64,000 bases of DNA, from positions 28,124,724 to 28,188,723 of the forward strand of contig NC_049908.1 of the NCBI RefSeq assembly GCF_001411555.2. The letters are read 5' to 3'. The notes under the pieces were generated by a model. It saw only the letters and a program-made list of their open reading frames with translations. It was not told the DNA's origin and searched no databases. The position numbers and the translations under genes were made by a program. Positions 11,418 to 21,074 of the stretch are shown piece by piece. The stretch's first letter is position 1; every line of letters starts with the position of its first letter. The stretch comes from Juglans regia. Its lineage: Eukaryota; Streptophyta; Magnoliopsida; Fagales; Juglandaceae.

Positions 11418-11527
11418 ATTAAAAGAAAGAAAAAAAATATTTTAAGTATTTTAAAATATTTTATCATTATTTTTTTATAATTTTTTATTATTATTTGAAG
11501 TCATCTCACTATCTAAATATAGCATTT
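11418..11527. mobile_element. MITE family A fragment
   Basis: Only the right-hand part is recognisable: an AT-rich middle followed by GTCATCTCACTATCTAAATA. The boundary on the left is uncertain. Confidence 0.4.
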
Positions 11528-11790
11528 AGCTTTTCACCAAGCAACCAAGCTGAAAATGACCAATCAAAGAGTGTCATTCTCATTGGATGGGTCGAGATCG
11601 AGTAGTGCAATTTGGGAAATAACAGTCAATAGTACATTATTTTAGGTATGGTATGCCCCATTTGATACTTGTAAGTTGTAAGGCCATGCAATAAAAAGTA
11701 ACACAAAAAAATGAGCATTTATATTATAATGAATTAATTATTTTACATATTATTGGATAAAAAAGAAATAAAAGTTGGGGAGCTCTTAGG

Positions 11791-11998
11791 CCTCGTTTGT
11801 TTTGAGAAAATATATCATCTCATCCCATCTAATCATTACAATTTTTTCAATTTCTAATACAAAATAAAATAAACAATTCAATTTTTTCAAATCTCAAAAT
11901 AAAAATAATATTAAAAAATATATTTTAATAATATTTTATTTTATTTTTTAACTTTAATTCTATCTCATCTCATCTCATCTCATCTTATTTTTAAAAAT
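11791..11998. mobile_element. MITE family A, copy
   Basis: GGCCTCGTTTGTTTTGAGAA start, a CATCTCATCCCATCTAATCA segment, the AT-rich middle, then a run of CATCTCATCTCATCTCATCT near the right end. This layout mirrors the 17759-17968 copy. Confidence 0.7.
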
Positions 11999-12655
11999 AA
12001 ATGAGACTTTAATTTGAGTTGGTTGATGATGTGGAAATAGGTTATGGAATAATTTGTCTTTTTGCAGAGCAATGATTAGTGGGTGATGCACCGAATAAAT
12101 AGAAAAGGGAAAGCATGTGGATATTTTCATGGCACTTTCTACCATCTGGGCCTTTATTACGTTTGTTTTTTGCATTGGAGGCTTTCGACTCAACCCCACT
12201 TTATAGATGTGGCCACGTTTGATCCACATTTCCTTCCGCCTCTGCAATTTTCCTTTTCTTTCTTATGGCTCCTCCAAATTTTTTCCAGTTTGGTTATAAA
12301 TCAGTAACTATTCACGTCACACGTTTTATATTTATAATTTTTTTATAAGATGTGGGCCGTCTAAGATGTGATATATAAGATAATAAATAATAACTGATGA
12401 GAAGAATTTTTTTTTATTTAAAAAATATATGTATTTGATTAGCCAAATGAATATTTTATTCAAAATATTCTGTCCAACTGGCGTTTTCACTGTAGATAGG
12501 TCTGTAGCTCGACATGGAGGAATAAGGATCACAAGGGTATGCAGCGTATGCTCCCCCGTTTGTGTGAAGGAAAGGCCTTGTGGTGATATTTTCTTTTTTT
12601 CTCTTTTTTAAGTTGGCCATGGGTGATATTTTGATCATTCTAAAATAAATTAACG
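11999..12655. other. Intergenic, no gene seen
   Basis: Several short overlapping open frames on both strands, none with a recognisable motif. Confidence 0.45.
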
Positions 12656-12808
12656 ACTCGTTTGGATAGTAAAAGTGTTTCATCTTATCTCATCATTATA
12701 ATTTTTTTAAAATTTTCATATAAAATATAATAAATAATTCAATTGTTTTAAATTTTAAAATAATAATAATATTAAAAAATAATACTTTAACAATATATTA
12801 TATTATGG
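12656..12808. mobile_element. MITE family A, copy (right end missing)
   Basis: GACTCGTTTGGATAGTAAAAG, TTTCATCTTATCTCATCATT and the AT-rich middle are present. The expected inverted right end is not. Confidence 0.55.
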
Positions 12809-13794
12809 TTTGCCAGTACTTTCTCTCCTTCCACTAACAAATAACTTATGAATGCTTGAATTTGACATACAAACCATCTAATTTGCATAAGAAAATTCTA
12901 TACACCATATTATCATCCTGTTAAGTAAGAAGTAACACATTTATCACTATTAAATAATCATTTATTGCATGCTTCTTTGTCATTTAATGATGATGAATGT
13001 GTTACATACTGCATAGTATAATCAAAATAGGATGAAAATATGGTGTATAGCATTACTCATTTGCATAATAAAAAATACTACTATTCCCACTAGTTCTTTA
13101 TGCTGGAAGTTACCACTAGGACTTTTTTATTTTTTATTTTTTATTATTTACTTAATGATTATGTAAGTATTCTTTAATAATATTATAATTTTTTTATTTT
13201 TTAAAAAATATTTAAAAATGTTAAAAAATACATGTAAAAAAAACCAAAAACAAAAAAAACTAGAGAATAACTAACGGGAGTTCCAGCAGTGGGAGTAGTA
13301 CCACCAATTGCATAATGAAAAAATCTACACAACTTCATACTATTCACACAATCTCCACACACCATATTTTTTTTTTAATTTTTATTTTATTTTTTTATCA
13401 AATATTTAATATATGAATAATGAATAGAAGACTTAAATTAGTTTAAAAAGAATAAATTCAAAAAAAATTTTAAAAAAAAATTAAAAATTAAAAAATATGT
13501 TGTATAGCTCGCATAATATAAGTTGTTGAGGTTGTTGTTGACTCGCTCATCATGCAGTGGTATTTTCCAAGAATGATGCAAACAGGTCAGTCGTGCCACT
13601 TTAATATGCTGGTGCTGGTTTTCAGGTATTAAACATTCATTAATCTTCTTCTATTCGTCGGTCCTTACATATTCATGCTCGTGTCCGAATTCACACCACT
13701 TGGTTGTGTTGGAGACTCTTAGAATACTTTATAAATAATATAATTTGATGAAAACATGTACACGTAAAAGAATAGAGATTGATGACCAAAGTTT
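12809..13794. other. Intergenic; AT-rich family C unit near 13115-13300
   Basis: No gene seen. 13071-13310 is an AT-rich unit with an ACTTAATGATTATGTAAGTA core and short inverted ends around AGTTCT/AGAATAACT, similar to units at 37845-38205 and 55430-55600. Confidence 0.45.
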
Positions 13795-13809
13795 AATTGG
13801 AGGAATAGA

Positions 13810-14108
13810 CTATTAAGGTGGTGGTCCAGTTGGTACGAGCTCGTATTTTATGATTTTGAGGTTAGGAATTCGAGTCAAGACATAAGTTGAAATTACTTGT
13901 AGTAGTAAAGCCTAGCCTTTGGGTCATGAGATGGGCTTTCGACTAGTTAGAAATTTTGGGAGTGCTGTGAGAATAAGCTTGTCCTTGGAGCAATAGCTAT
14001 GGTTCAAACCGAACATCTTGCAGCAGAGAATGACTCATATAGTCACGTTTAAAGAGGATTATTACACTAACCGTCTCGCCTCTCCTTTTTTTAAAAACAA
14101 AAAACAAA
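13810..14108 (+). mobile_element. tRNA-derived SINE with perfect 15-bp target duplication
   Basis: 299-bp unit flanked by AATTGGAGGAATAGA at 13795-13809 and 14109-14123. Near its start GTGGTCCAGTTGGTACGAG resembles a polymerase III A box, and GAGGTTAGGAATTCGAGTC about 40 bp on resembles a B box. The 3' end runs into T-rich then A-rich sequence. A long perfect target duplication, an internal promoter and a simple-sequence tail are what LINE-mobilised SINEs show. The identical duplications suggest a fairly recent insertion. Confidence 0.82.
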
Positions 14109-14368
14109 AATTGGAGGAATAGAATCATGAGAGGTACGGAACATCGTACAAGCTACGGGTTCCATTAGAATCCCCATCAGTCATCAGCAACTCATGAAAA
14201 ATTGATATTTCTAAATAAATTGCAACTCAATCTAAAATACAAAGCATGCCCAAGAATCCATGCAAAGCTTGCAATCCGATCGAAGCTATACATACTTCAG
14301 TTGAAGATGTAAAACCTGATCAATCATGCCAACACGACAGCCAAACCAAGATTACTGGAAGACAATGT

Positions 14369-14444
14369 TGGGGATTAATGTCCTTCTGCAGCTTATAGTG
14401 AGACTTTCGAGGCAGCTTACATGCATGCGGCCTTGTTGGGGATT
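14369..14444 (-). repeat. Duplicate of the TRF-like gene 3' flank, left part
   Basis: The sequence from about 14381 (CCTTCTGCAGC...) to 14444 matches 20934-20998 downstream of the TRF-like gene with a few substitutions and small indels. It is the left side of a segmental copy split by the copia fragment at 14445; the right side resumes at 17353. Confidence 0.8.
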
Positions 14445-16993
14445 GATCGAGTGAGCATTTGATGAGTAGTGGTGAGAGGCGGCTGTTCAGTGAGAGATAC
14501 TGTGGGAGGCTCATCAGATTCCAAAGGAGGCGACGAAGAAGAAGACGAGGGAGGAGATTGGGAATGCGATGAAAACCTAGAGGAAATAGGAGTTGTGGAG
14601 TCGGGCTGGGTATTTGGGCTGGATGAAGCTTGTGTAGTGGGCTCAGAAGGTGCGGACATAGAATGGGGAAGGAAGATCGACCCATGAGCTTGGGATGTAG
14701 ACGAAGGAGGAGGAGCAGAACCCGACCCAGACGCAAACGCAAACGGGAAATTGGACTCATGAAATGTGACATCTCGGGAGGTGTATGTTCGGCCAGTGGG
14801 AATGTGAAGACAGAAGTATCCTTTATGGTCTGGGCTGTAGCCCATGAAGACACAAGGAAGAGATCTGAGGGCCAATTTATTTTTGTTATAAGGCCTAAGA
14901 TTGGGCCAGCAAGTGCATCCAAAGACTTTAAGAAATCCATAATCAGGAACATGACCCATGAGAATTTCATAGGGAGATTTATTTTTGAGCAAAGGTGTGG
15001 GCATGCGATTGATAAGGTAGACAGTCGTTTGAAAAGCCTCAGCCCAATAATGATGAGGCATGGATGCATGAGCTAAAAGAGCAAGACCGGTCTCGACAAT
15101 ATGTCTATGACGGCGCTCAACACTTCCATTTTGGGGATGAGAATATGGACAAGTGATGCGATGTTGTATGCCATGAGTTTGGAAAATTGAGCGTAAGGGA
15201 CGAAATTCTCCACCCCAATCACATTGGATTGATTTTATGGTGGTGGAAAAAAAATTTTGAACAAAGCGTAAGAATGCAAGAACTAAGGCCGACACATTAG
15301 ATTTAGTTTGCATAGGAAAAAGCCAAATATACTTGAAAAAATCATCTACAATAGAAAGATAGTAACGACACCCATTTGTGGAAAGTAAAGGGGCCGGGCC
15401 CCATACATCAAGGAAAATTAAACTAAAAGGCTTATTGGATCGGGTCGACGACGTGGGATGAGGAAGCACATGGGCCTTAGCCTGAGGACATGCTGAACAT
15501 GTGGAGAGACTAGTACCCAATGTAGGGAGACGATGATGATGCAAAGTGAATGCAGTGGTGCGAGAGGAGGGGTGACCCAATCGGAGGTGCCAAAGAGAAG
15601 GTGTAGTCCGAGTACCAACACAGGCTTGAGGAGGCGAGGAAGATGGTGACGGATTGTTGGTGGATTGAAGGACGTAGAAGCCATTCTCAACGGTTCCCCG
15701 AAGTAGCACCACCTTGGAACGAGAATCCTTCACAAAGAAAACACTAGAGTGAAATTCAAAGAAAACTGCATTATCTTCACAGAATTGGCGGACGGAAAGT
15801 AAATTGCGAGAAATTAAAGGGACATGAAGTAAGTTATGTAAAAGAAAGTTGCGAGAGGTAGAGTTAAGAATAGCAGAACCATGATGCTGAATGGGGAGCG
15901 AGCTGCCATCTCCGATGCTTACTTGATCAGACCCCTGGTAAGACGCAGAGTCGAGGTTGAGGTTTGTATAGTCAGGTGTAAAGTGATGAGAGGCTCCAGT
16001 ATCAGGGAACCAAGCTACGTTTGGAGGCATGGGTGGGGAAACAGAGGTAAAATTAGCTGCAAACGATGATGGTGGAGGGGTTTGATAAGAGTGATCATAG
16101 CGATAGTAACAGGTGGCAGTTGTGTGCCCATATTTATGGCAGACTTGACAGTGTGGTCGTGAATCAGAGTTTTGGAAAAAATGACTTTGTTGAGGAGAAG
16201 AACCTCGACCACCACCGCGACGACCATAACCTCGGCCTCGACGACCTCCTCGGAAGGAAGAGTTACGTCCTTGAGCAGCTGAACCAGAGGTATCAGGAGG
16301 TCGAATGTGAGTGTTATTGGCAGTAATAGTCATTCCAGAAAGTAGAGAGTTGGTCTGATGAGAGAGACGAGACTCATGGTTGAGAAGGAAACTATAGATT
16401 TGATGAGGGGTAAGGGGATTAGGTCTGGTAGTAAGAGAAGTAACAAGTGACTCATAATCGGACCCTAAGCCAGCAAGTAAGTAAATCGTAAATTCTTGGT
16501 CACTGGGTGTATGACTAGCTGCACCAAGGGTGGCAGCGAGAGATTTTGCTTTGTTGTAGTATTCAGTAATGGATTCGGAGCCCTTTTTTAGGGTAGCTAG
16601 TTGAAAATGAGTGTGCATTATGTGGGCAGAGGACTGGGCAGTGAAGAGGTTTTGCAAGGTTTGCCATACCTGTTGAGCAGTTTTGCATTCAAGGACTTGA
16701 TTAAGAACAGATTCTGAGAGAGTTGAGTTAAGAGCCGATAAGATCAATTGATCTTGTAGAGACCAAGTTGTATACGCAGGGTTGAGTTTGCCATCAATGG
16801 TTGGAACAGGTGCTGAGGCAGAGCCATCGAGATGATCAAACAATTGATGACTACAAAGAAAAGGTTCTATTTGAGCCTTCCAAAGAAGGTAGTTGTCGAT
16901 TATAAGCTTAATAGTAACAAGATGAGAAGCAGCAGTAGCAATGGACGAGTTGAGGGAAGGTGAGGGTGGGGTTGTTTTATCTGATTTTGCCAT
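14417..16993 (-). CDS. Ty1/copia gag-protease-integrase ORF lacking reverse transcriptase
   Basis: 858-codon uninterrupted ORF beginning ATG at 16993. In order it has a gag domain (about 60-210, UBN2 type), a Gly/Arg-rich segment (about 245-265), a CX2CX4HX4C zinc knuckle (about 282-295), an aspartic protease motif DTGAS (about 331), a pre-integrase HLRLGHPS block and an integrase core with the three acidic residues in LDVWGP, CDWGGEF and GSVERR. Reverse transcriptase and RNase H, which should follow, are absent. The frame breaks off in the linker after HQMLTRS and the last nine codons plus stop come from host sequence duplicated from the TRF-like gene's 3' flank. The domains look undamaged, but the element could not transpose alone. 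It is the copia/Pseudoviridae class, an ordinary plant retrotransposon. Confidence 0.93.
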   Translation of the reverse strand: MAKSDKTTPPSPSLNSSIATAASHLVTIKLIIDNYLLWKAQIEPFLCSHQLFDHLDGSASAPVPTIDGKLNPAYTTWSLQDQLILSALNSTLSESVLNQVLECKTAQQVWQTLQNLFTAQSSAHIMHTHFQLATLKKGSESITEYYNKAKSLAATLGAASHTPSDQEFTIYLLAGLGSDYESLVTSLTTRPNPLTPHQIYSFLLNHESRLSHQTNSLLSGMTITANNTHIRPPDTSGSAAQGRNSSFRGGRRGRGYGRRGGGRGSSPQQSHFFQNSDSRPHCQVCHKYGHTTATCYYRYDHSYQTPPPSSFAANFTSVSPPMPPNVAWFPDTGASHHFTPDYTNLNLDSASYQGSDQVSIGDGSSLPIQHHGSAILNSTSRNFLLHNLLHVPLISRNLLSVRQFCEDNAVFFEFHSSVFFVKDSRSKVVLLRGTVENGFYVLQSTNNPSPSSSPPQACVGTRTTPSLWHLRLGHPSSRTTAFTLHHHRLPTLGTSLSTCSACPQAKAHVLPHPTSSTRSNKPFSLIFLDVWGPAPLLSTNGCRYYLSIVDDFFKYIWLFPMQTKSNVSALVLAFLRFVQNFFSTTIKSIQCDWGGEFRPLRSIFQTHGIQHRITCPYSHPQNGSVERRHRHIVETGLALLAHASMPHHYWAEAFQTTVYLINRMPTPLLKNKSPYEILMGHVPDYGFLKVFGCTCWPNLRPYNKNKLALRSLPCVFMGYSPDHKGYFCLHIPTGRTYTSRDVTFHESNFPFAFASGSGSAPPPSSTSQAHGSIFLPHSMSAPSEPTTQASSSPNTQPDSTTPISSRFSSHSQSPPSSSSSSPPLESDEPPTVSLTEQPPLTTTHQMLTRSIPNKAACM

Positions 16994-17014
16994 GGAAGAG
17001 ACGCAGGTCTAGTT

Positions 17015-17027
17015 GGCTCTGATACCA
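17015..17027 (-). promoter_or_regulatory. Copia primer-binding site (initiator tRNA-Met)
   Basis: On the minus strand TGGTATCAGAGCC directly follows the LTR end ...CTTCAACA. It matches the complement of the 3' end of plant initiator methionine tRNA, the standard copia primer. Confidence 0.92.
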
Positions 17028-17352
17028 TGTTGAAGTATAGAAATGAAGAGCATACACAACGTGTTTGTGAAAAGGCCATAGACAGAGTAGAGAGAAAGTA
17101 ATAGTATTGTAAAAATGATTTCCTTTCTTATTCATTTGATACAGATTGCCTTTCCTTATAAAGGCATCATCGTATAACAAACTATGGCCATTGGCCATTT
17201 ACAATGGAACACGTATTGAGCATTCTGTTACAAGAATATTCTGGAAGGAGGACGCACTGCACTATGCTGGAATCTATTCTGTTGTGATGGATTTGTTATG
17301 CGCAGACTGTGATGTTGCTGAGTTGGATGGTGAGGCAGCTTTAGTCTTAATA
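17028..17352 (-). repeat. Copia 5' LTR, truncated at its outer end
   Basis: Ends in CTTCAACA next to the primer-binding site. Contains TTTATAAGG, a plausible LTR TATA box (about 17153-17161). The expected TGTTG start is missing: the sequence begins at host junction 17352/17353. Confidence 0.75.
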
Positions 17353-17466
17353 GGGATTAATGTTGTTGACGTATCAATCTCTCATATTATTCTTTATTAA
17401 TTATGATGAAATCTGCAAAATCATCGTCAGTTTCTTGCATCCTTTTTCCAGAAAAAGGACTTCTCT
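17353..17466 (-). repeat. Duplicate of the TRF-like gene 3' end, right part
   Basis: Matches 20996-21112 nearly base for base, covering the last codons (VEKSFFWKKDA) and 3' flank of the TRF-like gene. One substitution removes the original stop position, so the frame reads ...DARN before stopping at 17429-17427. Confidence 0.88.
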
Positions 17467-18020
17467 ACCAAGGACTTCTCTAACGAGTGCAAGAGCCCAA
17501 AAGAGAGTTGGAGAGGGTGTGAGATTTTGAGCTCTTCCTGGGACCAGTTGTAGTACCTAAGAATGATCTCTGGATCGGCCTTTGAGCTAAGCAAATGGCA
17601 GAGAAGCGCGGTGGGATCTGTTTCTTTGAGATGGGCCTTGACTTCTGACCAGTGTTGCTTTGATATGAGGTCTTTGAGAATTGGGATGGTGAGGGAGCGT
17701 GAGGTTAGGGTTGATGCGGTGGAGTCTGAAGAACAGAAAGGTCTCGGGAAAATAATAAGGGCCCGTTTGTTTTCAGAGATGAGATGAGATGAGATGAGAT
17801 TAAAGTTAAAAAGTTGAATAAAATATTGTCAGAATATATTTTTTAATATTATTGTTGTTTTGGGATTTGAAAAAGTTGAATTGTTTATTTTATTTTGTGT
17901 GGGGATTTGGGAAAGTTGTAATGATGAGGTGAGATGAGATGAGATGTTTTTGAAAAACAAACAAGGCCTAAGTCTTCCATTGAAAAATTTTCCCCCAAGA
18001 ACCTTGGAGCTCCGATGCAT
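17427..18020 (-). pseudogene. Chimera: PPR gene 5' fragment fused in frame to the TRF-like tail
   Basis: The minus strand is open from about 17757 to the TGA at 17429-17427 without an ATG. It reads LKDLISKQHWSEVKAHL, then ADPEIILRYYNWSQEE and LKISHPLQLSFGLLHSL, typical of the N-terminal region of organelle-targeted pentatricopeptide-repeat proteins (P-class, At1g09820-like from memory). It then passes without a frame break into VEKSFFWKKDA, the C-terminus of the TRF-like protein. The fusion point (about 17455-17475) carries a short tandem duplication of GAGAAGTCCTT. Upstream, beyond a MITE at 17759-17968, an ATG at 18020 opens MHRSSKVLGGKFFNGRL, a plausible targeting-peptide start of the same PPR gene. 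Whether it is expressed is unknown; the PPR repeats themselves are missing. Confidence 0.7.
17759..17968. mobile_element. MITE family A, complete Tourist-like copy
   Basis: 210 bp bounded by GGGCCCGTTTGTTTT and, inverted, GGCCTTGTTTGTTTT, with TAA on both sides (17756-17758 and 17969-17971). The 3-bp TAA duplication and GGCC...GTTTG ends fit PIF/Harbinger (Tourist-like) MITEs. Just inside are GATGAGATGAGATGAGAT arrays at each end. It interrupts the PPR fragment. Confidence 0.85.
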
Positions 18021-18032
18021 AAAGATATCCAT

Positions 18033-19035
18033 AAAGATATCCAGAAGCTGTCACAGAAAGAGAGAGAGAGAGTGAGGTAACCAGAAAACGAAAGCAAGGT
18101 TTGAAGATGTGTTTATCCGATATATAATTGGAAAGACACAAATGACAACCACATCCGTATAGATTGTATAACAACATGCATGTAGATTAGCGAATCAAAA
18201 TATAATTGGAAAGACACAAATGCCAACCACATCCGTGACCAAACTAACTAAACACATGCAACTCATCCACAAAAGATACATGCATGAAAAGAAGATAGGC
18301 AGCAAGTGCCAAGTGACCTAAACTGGAAACGTTTGAACCCCAAAAATGAGAGAGCCGCAAATTCGTAAAACCCAGAAAGAGACTATTTTTCAGAATCGAA
18401 AAACCAAATCGAATTTAAAGAGGAAAAAAAGCAAAAGAACAAAAACCGATTCAAATTTAAAGAGGAAAAAAGCAAAAGAACCCGTACATGTACTTCAAAC
18501 TGCATCTGGTTGCATATGTTTTTCAACAAGTAATTCAGAATCAAGGATTTTTTATTATCTCCCTATTCACATGCGGTGAATGATACAAAATATGTTAAGT
18601 TTGACATAACCATGCAGTTTTGATATTTTTCTTATATAGATATAGATAAACATTGACTAGGTCATGTTCTTCTCATATTTGAAAAACTGATTAAAAATAT
18701 AAAGTAATTATATACATTTTTGTCAGCTTATGATGCTTAGGTTTCTGTTCATGACAACCCATCTCGGATTTGGACGTTTGGGGGTGGGGGGAGAAAACAG
18801 GATTGAGATGAGTTTCAAGAGGACGGTATATGCTACCTAATCTGCAAGGAATTTGGGGTACAAATTTAGTAAGGACATAAAAACAATCTTAAAATATTTG
18901 GTGACTAATAATGTCAAGTAAGGTCTGATTGGTACCAACTTTGGTGTTTCTAGTTTGCTTTTATATACTCCTCGACCCTAGTAACGATAGACATAGAGAA
19001 GAACAGTTTGATATATGATCCGACTGCCCAAAAAG
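18033..19035. other. Intergenic, no gene seen
   Basis: No recognised gene. A Lys-rich 77-codon plus-strand frame (18346-18579) contains a short direct repeat (TTTAAAGAGGAAAAAAGCAA, twice) and looks like low-complexity sequence. Confidence 0.45.
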
Positions 19036-19610
19036 TAGGGGTGTGCAAAATTCTGAAAATTCTGAAAATTCCGTCCGACTTCCGCTCCGACTCCAACTCC
19101 GACTTCGTCGGAGTCATCGGAATTCGGAGTCGGAATTCGGAGTAGCTCCGAATATCTATTCGAAGTCGGAGTCGGATTCGGAGCTCCAAGAAGCTCCGAT
19201 TCCGACTTCGAAATTTTTATTACTGAACACTTGCGCTCGAGCGAGGTGTCGAGCGCAAGTCGAGCATACGTTGTATTGAACATTGGCTCGAGCGACATGT
19301 CAAGCGGAAGTCGAGCGAACCTCTCTGGAGTCGGAGTCCGACTCCGATTGGAGGTCGAGCGAACCTCTCTGAAAGAGTTCCGCTCGAGCGCCACGTCGAG
19401 CGCACGTCGAGCTCCGATCTTATGTTGGAGCTCCTATAGGAGGTCGGAGCTCCGACCTCCGATCGGAGTCGGACTCCGACTCCAGTTCGGAGTCGGACTC
19501 CGACTCCAGTTCGGAGTCGGAGTCGGAGCTCCAATTTGGCTCCGACTCTTGTCGGAGTCGGAGGTCGGAAATGAGCACTCCGACTCCGTCGGAGTCGGAG
19601 CCCAGCCCTA
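19036..19610. mobile_element. Non-autonomous hAT-type element with TCCGAC arrays
   Basis: 575 bp bounded by TAGGGGTGTGC and, inverted, TAGGGCTGGGC, flanked by a perfect 8-bp duplication CCAAAAAG (19028-19035 and 19611-19618). Both halves are packed with CTCCGACTCCGA / TCGGAGTCGGA motifs in both orientations. The middle (about 19225-19410) has GCTCGAGCG palindromes in three related blocks. All open frames across it are artefacts of this repetition. TSD length and ends fit hAT. No transposase is present. Confidence 0.87.
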
Positions 19611-19618
19611 CCAAAAAG

Positions 19619-20182
19619 GCATAAGATTTTGATAATTTATAAATTGCAACCACTTTTGTTACTCACCACTCAGAGGAACCATTCCTCCTCTCTTGTACAT
19701 ATCACTGATCTGTAATAAAGCATAAAAAGCTGATGATAAAGTGATTGAGTGAGTTCTGTGGTGTAAATTATAATGTGGGTTTGAGAGTCTGAGTCAGAGT
19801 GTTTGGAGAGAGAGAGTGAGAAAGAGGGGGAGATTCAGTCACCATTTAGTTGTAGGGGGAGGCATCCTAAAAATGACAACTGAGAAAGCAAAAATGTAAG
19901 AACTTTTTTGTCTCCAATCCTACAAAATTAGCATGGCTTCACTTATTAATAGATCTTTTCATTTTTAGATGGCTACCGATGGCGCAAATATGGACAGAAG
20001 CCAGTGCCATAATCTTCTATGTATGACCGTGCGAAACGAGAATCATGCGTGAGAGCAGAGCAACGGTTCCTTACCTGGTTGGTGGTGGCGTCGTGATGGG
20101 TGGTGCGGAAGCAAAGCTTTGCTCTGGGGCGGATACAGATCTGTTTTGAGAGCACTCAAATGCAGTCTGCTCCGAATGAGAG
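19619..20182. other. Intergenic, no gene assigned
   Basis: Contains a GAGAGAGAG-rich stretch (about 19807-19835) that could be leader sequence of an unrecognised transcript. No coding region identified. Confidence 0.4.
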
Positions 20183-20460
20183 CTTACTGGCCGACGGTGG
20201 TGGAGGAGATTAGTAACTTGGTGCCGGTGGACGGAGCTGCAAGGGGAACTCGACTGGCAGAGGGAAATTTGGTTGGTGCGGGCTGGGCGTAACTCGAATG
20301 CCAGAGCTTTGCTTTGGGTCGACGACTCTTACTGGCCGACGGTGGTGGAGGAGCTGAGCAGGTCGACGCTGGTTGACTGGGCTGTAGAGAGAACTCGAAT
20401 GGCAGAGAGAAATCTTGGTGGCGCGGGCTGGGCGGAAATCGAAATCGAAATTTGGGTGGC
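20183..20460. repeat. Two-copy direct repeat, about 145-bp period
   Basis: CTTACTGGCCGACGGTGGTG at about 20182 recurs at about 20327, and GGCGCGGGCTGGGC-like sequence closes both units. The period is not a multiple of three, so no single frame runs through both units. Origin unknown; GC content is higher than the surroundings. Confidence 0.7.
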
Positions 20461-20932
20461 AGCAGCAAAAGGGATCGAAATTGAATCTTGAATGTCCGAA
20501 ATCTTGAGCAGAAGGTTTTGGGTCATCGTGAGAGCAGAGGGGTTTTTGGTCATGAGGAAAACTAGGGATCAGCCACTCTAGAAGTACACACAACACACCT
20601 AACGTGGCTTTTTTTCAACAAAACGTACGGTTACAGCTGATAGTGTCACACATGATAGTGTGTCATTAAACTCAAAGACCCATGATAGTGTCACACACGG
20701 TTACAGCTGCTTGCCATTGCCCACGACAACGAGGTTACGAAGAGAAGTTCTCTCATTTTTGCTAGCTTAGAGGAGAAGAAGAGAAACGAGAGAGAAGTTG
20801 AGGATGGTCGATCGTGGCCACTGGCATAAAATACATCAAATTAAATAAAATCAGCATCCTCGAATTGCATCAAACACAGCATAAAAATATATCAAATTAC
20901 ATAAAATGCAAAGTAGTAAAACACTATTTTCC
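20461..20932. other. Intergenic, no gene seen
   Basis: Includes short direct repeats around GATAGTGTCACACA (about 20637-20710). Nothing else recognised. Confidence 0.4.
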
Positions 20933-21074
20933 TCCTTCTGCAGCTTGTAGTGAGACTTTGGAGGCATGCAGCTTGAATGCATGCGGCCTTGTTGGGGGTT
21001 AATGTTGTTGACGCATCAATCTCTCATATTATTCTTTATTAATTATGATGAAATCTGCAAAATCATCGTCAGTT

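Larger units (their letters stand above)
14445..17352 (-). mobile_element. Truncated Ty1/copia retrotransposon fragment
   Basis: The fragment holds a partial 5' LTR (17028-17352 in minus orientation), the primer-binding site (17015-17027) and the gag-integrase ORF. It ends abruptly inside pol at 14445. GGGATT flanks it on both sides (14439-14444 and 17353-17358), and the homologous locus at about 20990-21010 shows the uninterrupted sequence. Neither end has the TG/CA terminus of an intact LTR element, so this is a both-ends-truncated insertion, or one trimmed after insertion. Confidence 0.85.

Noticed and set aside
14469..16326. Plus-strand frames opposite the copia ORF
   Set aside because: Shadows of the 858-codon gag-integrase frame.
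17011..17030. tRNA-Met-like sequence
   Set aside because: It is only the 13-base primer-binding site of the retroelement, as at 36883-36896 and 45975-45987; no tRNA gene is present.
19220..19653. Arg/Ser-rich frames on both strands at 19 kb
   Set aside because: They arise from the TCCGAC/GTCGGA motif arrays of the hAT-type element.
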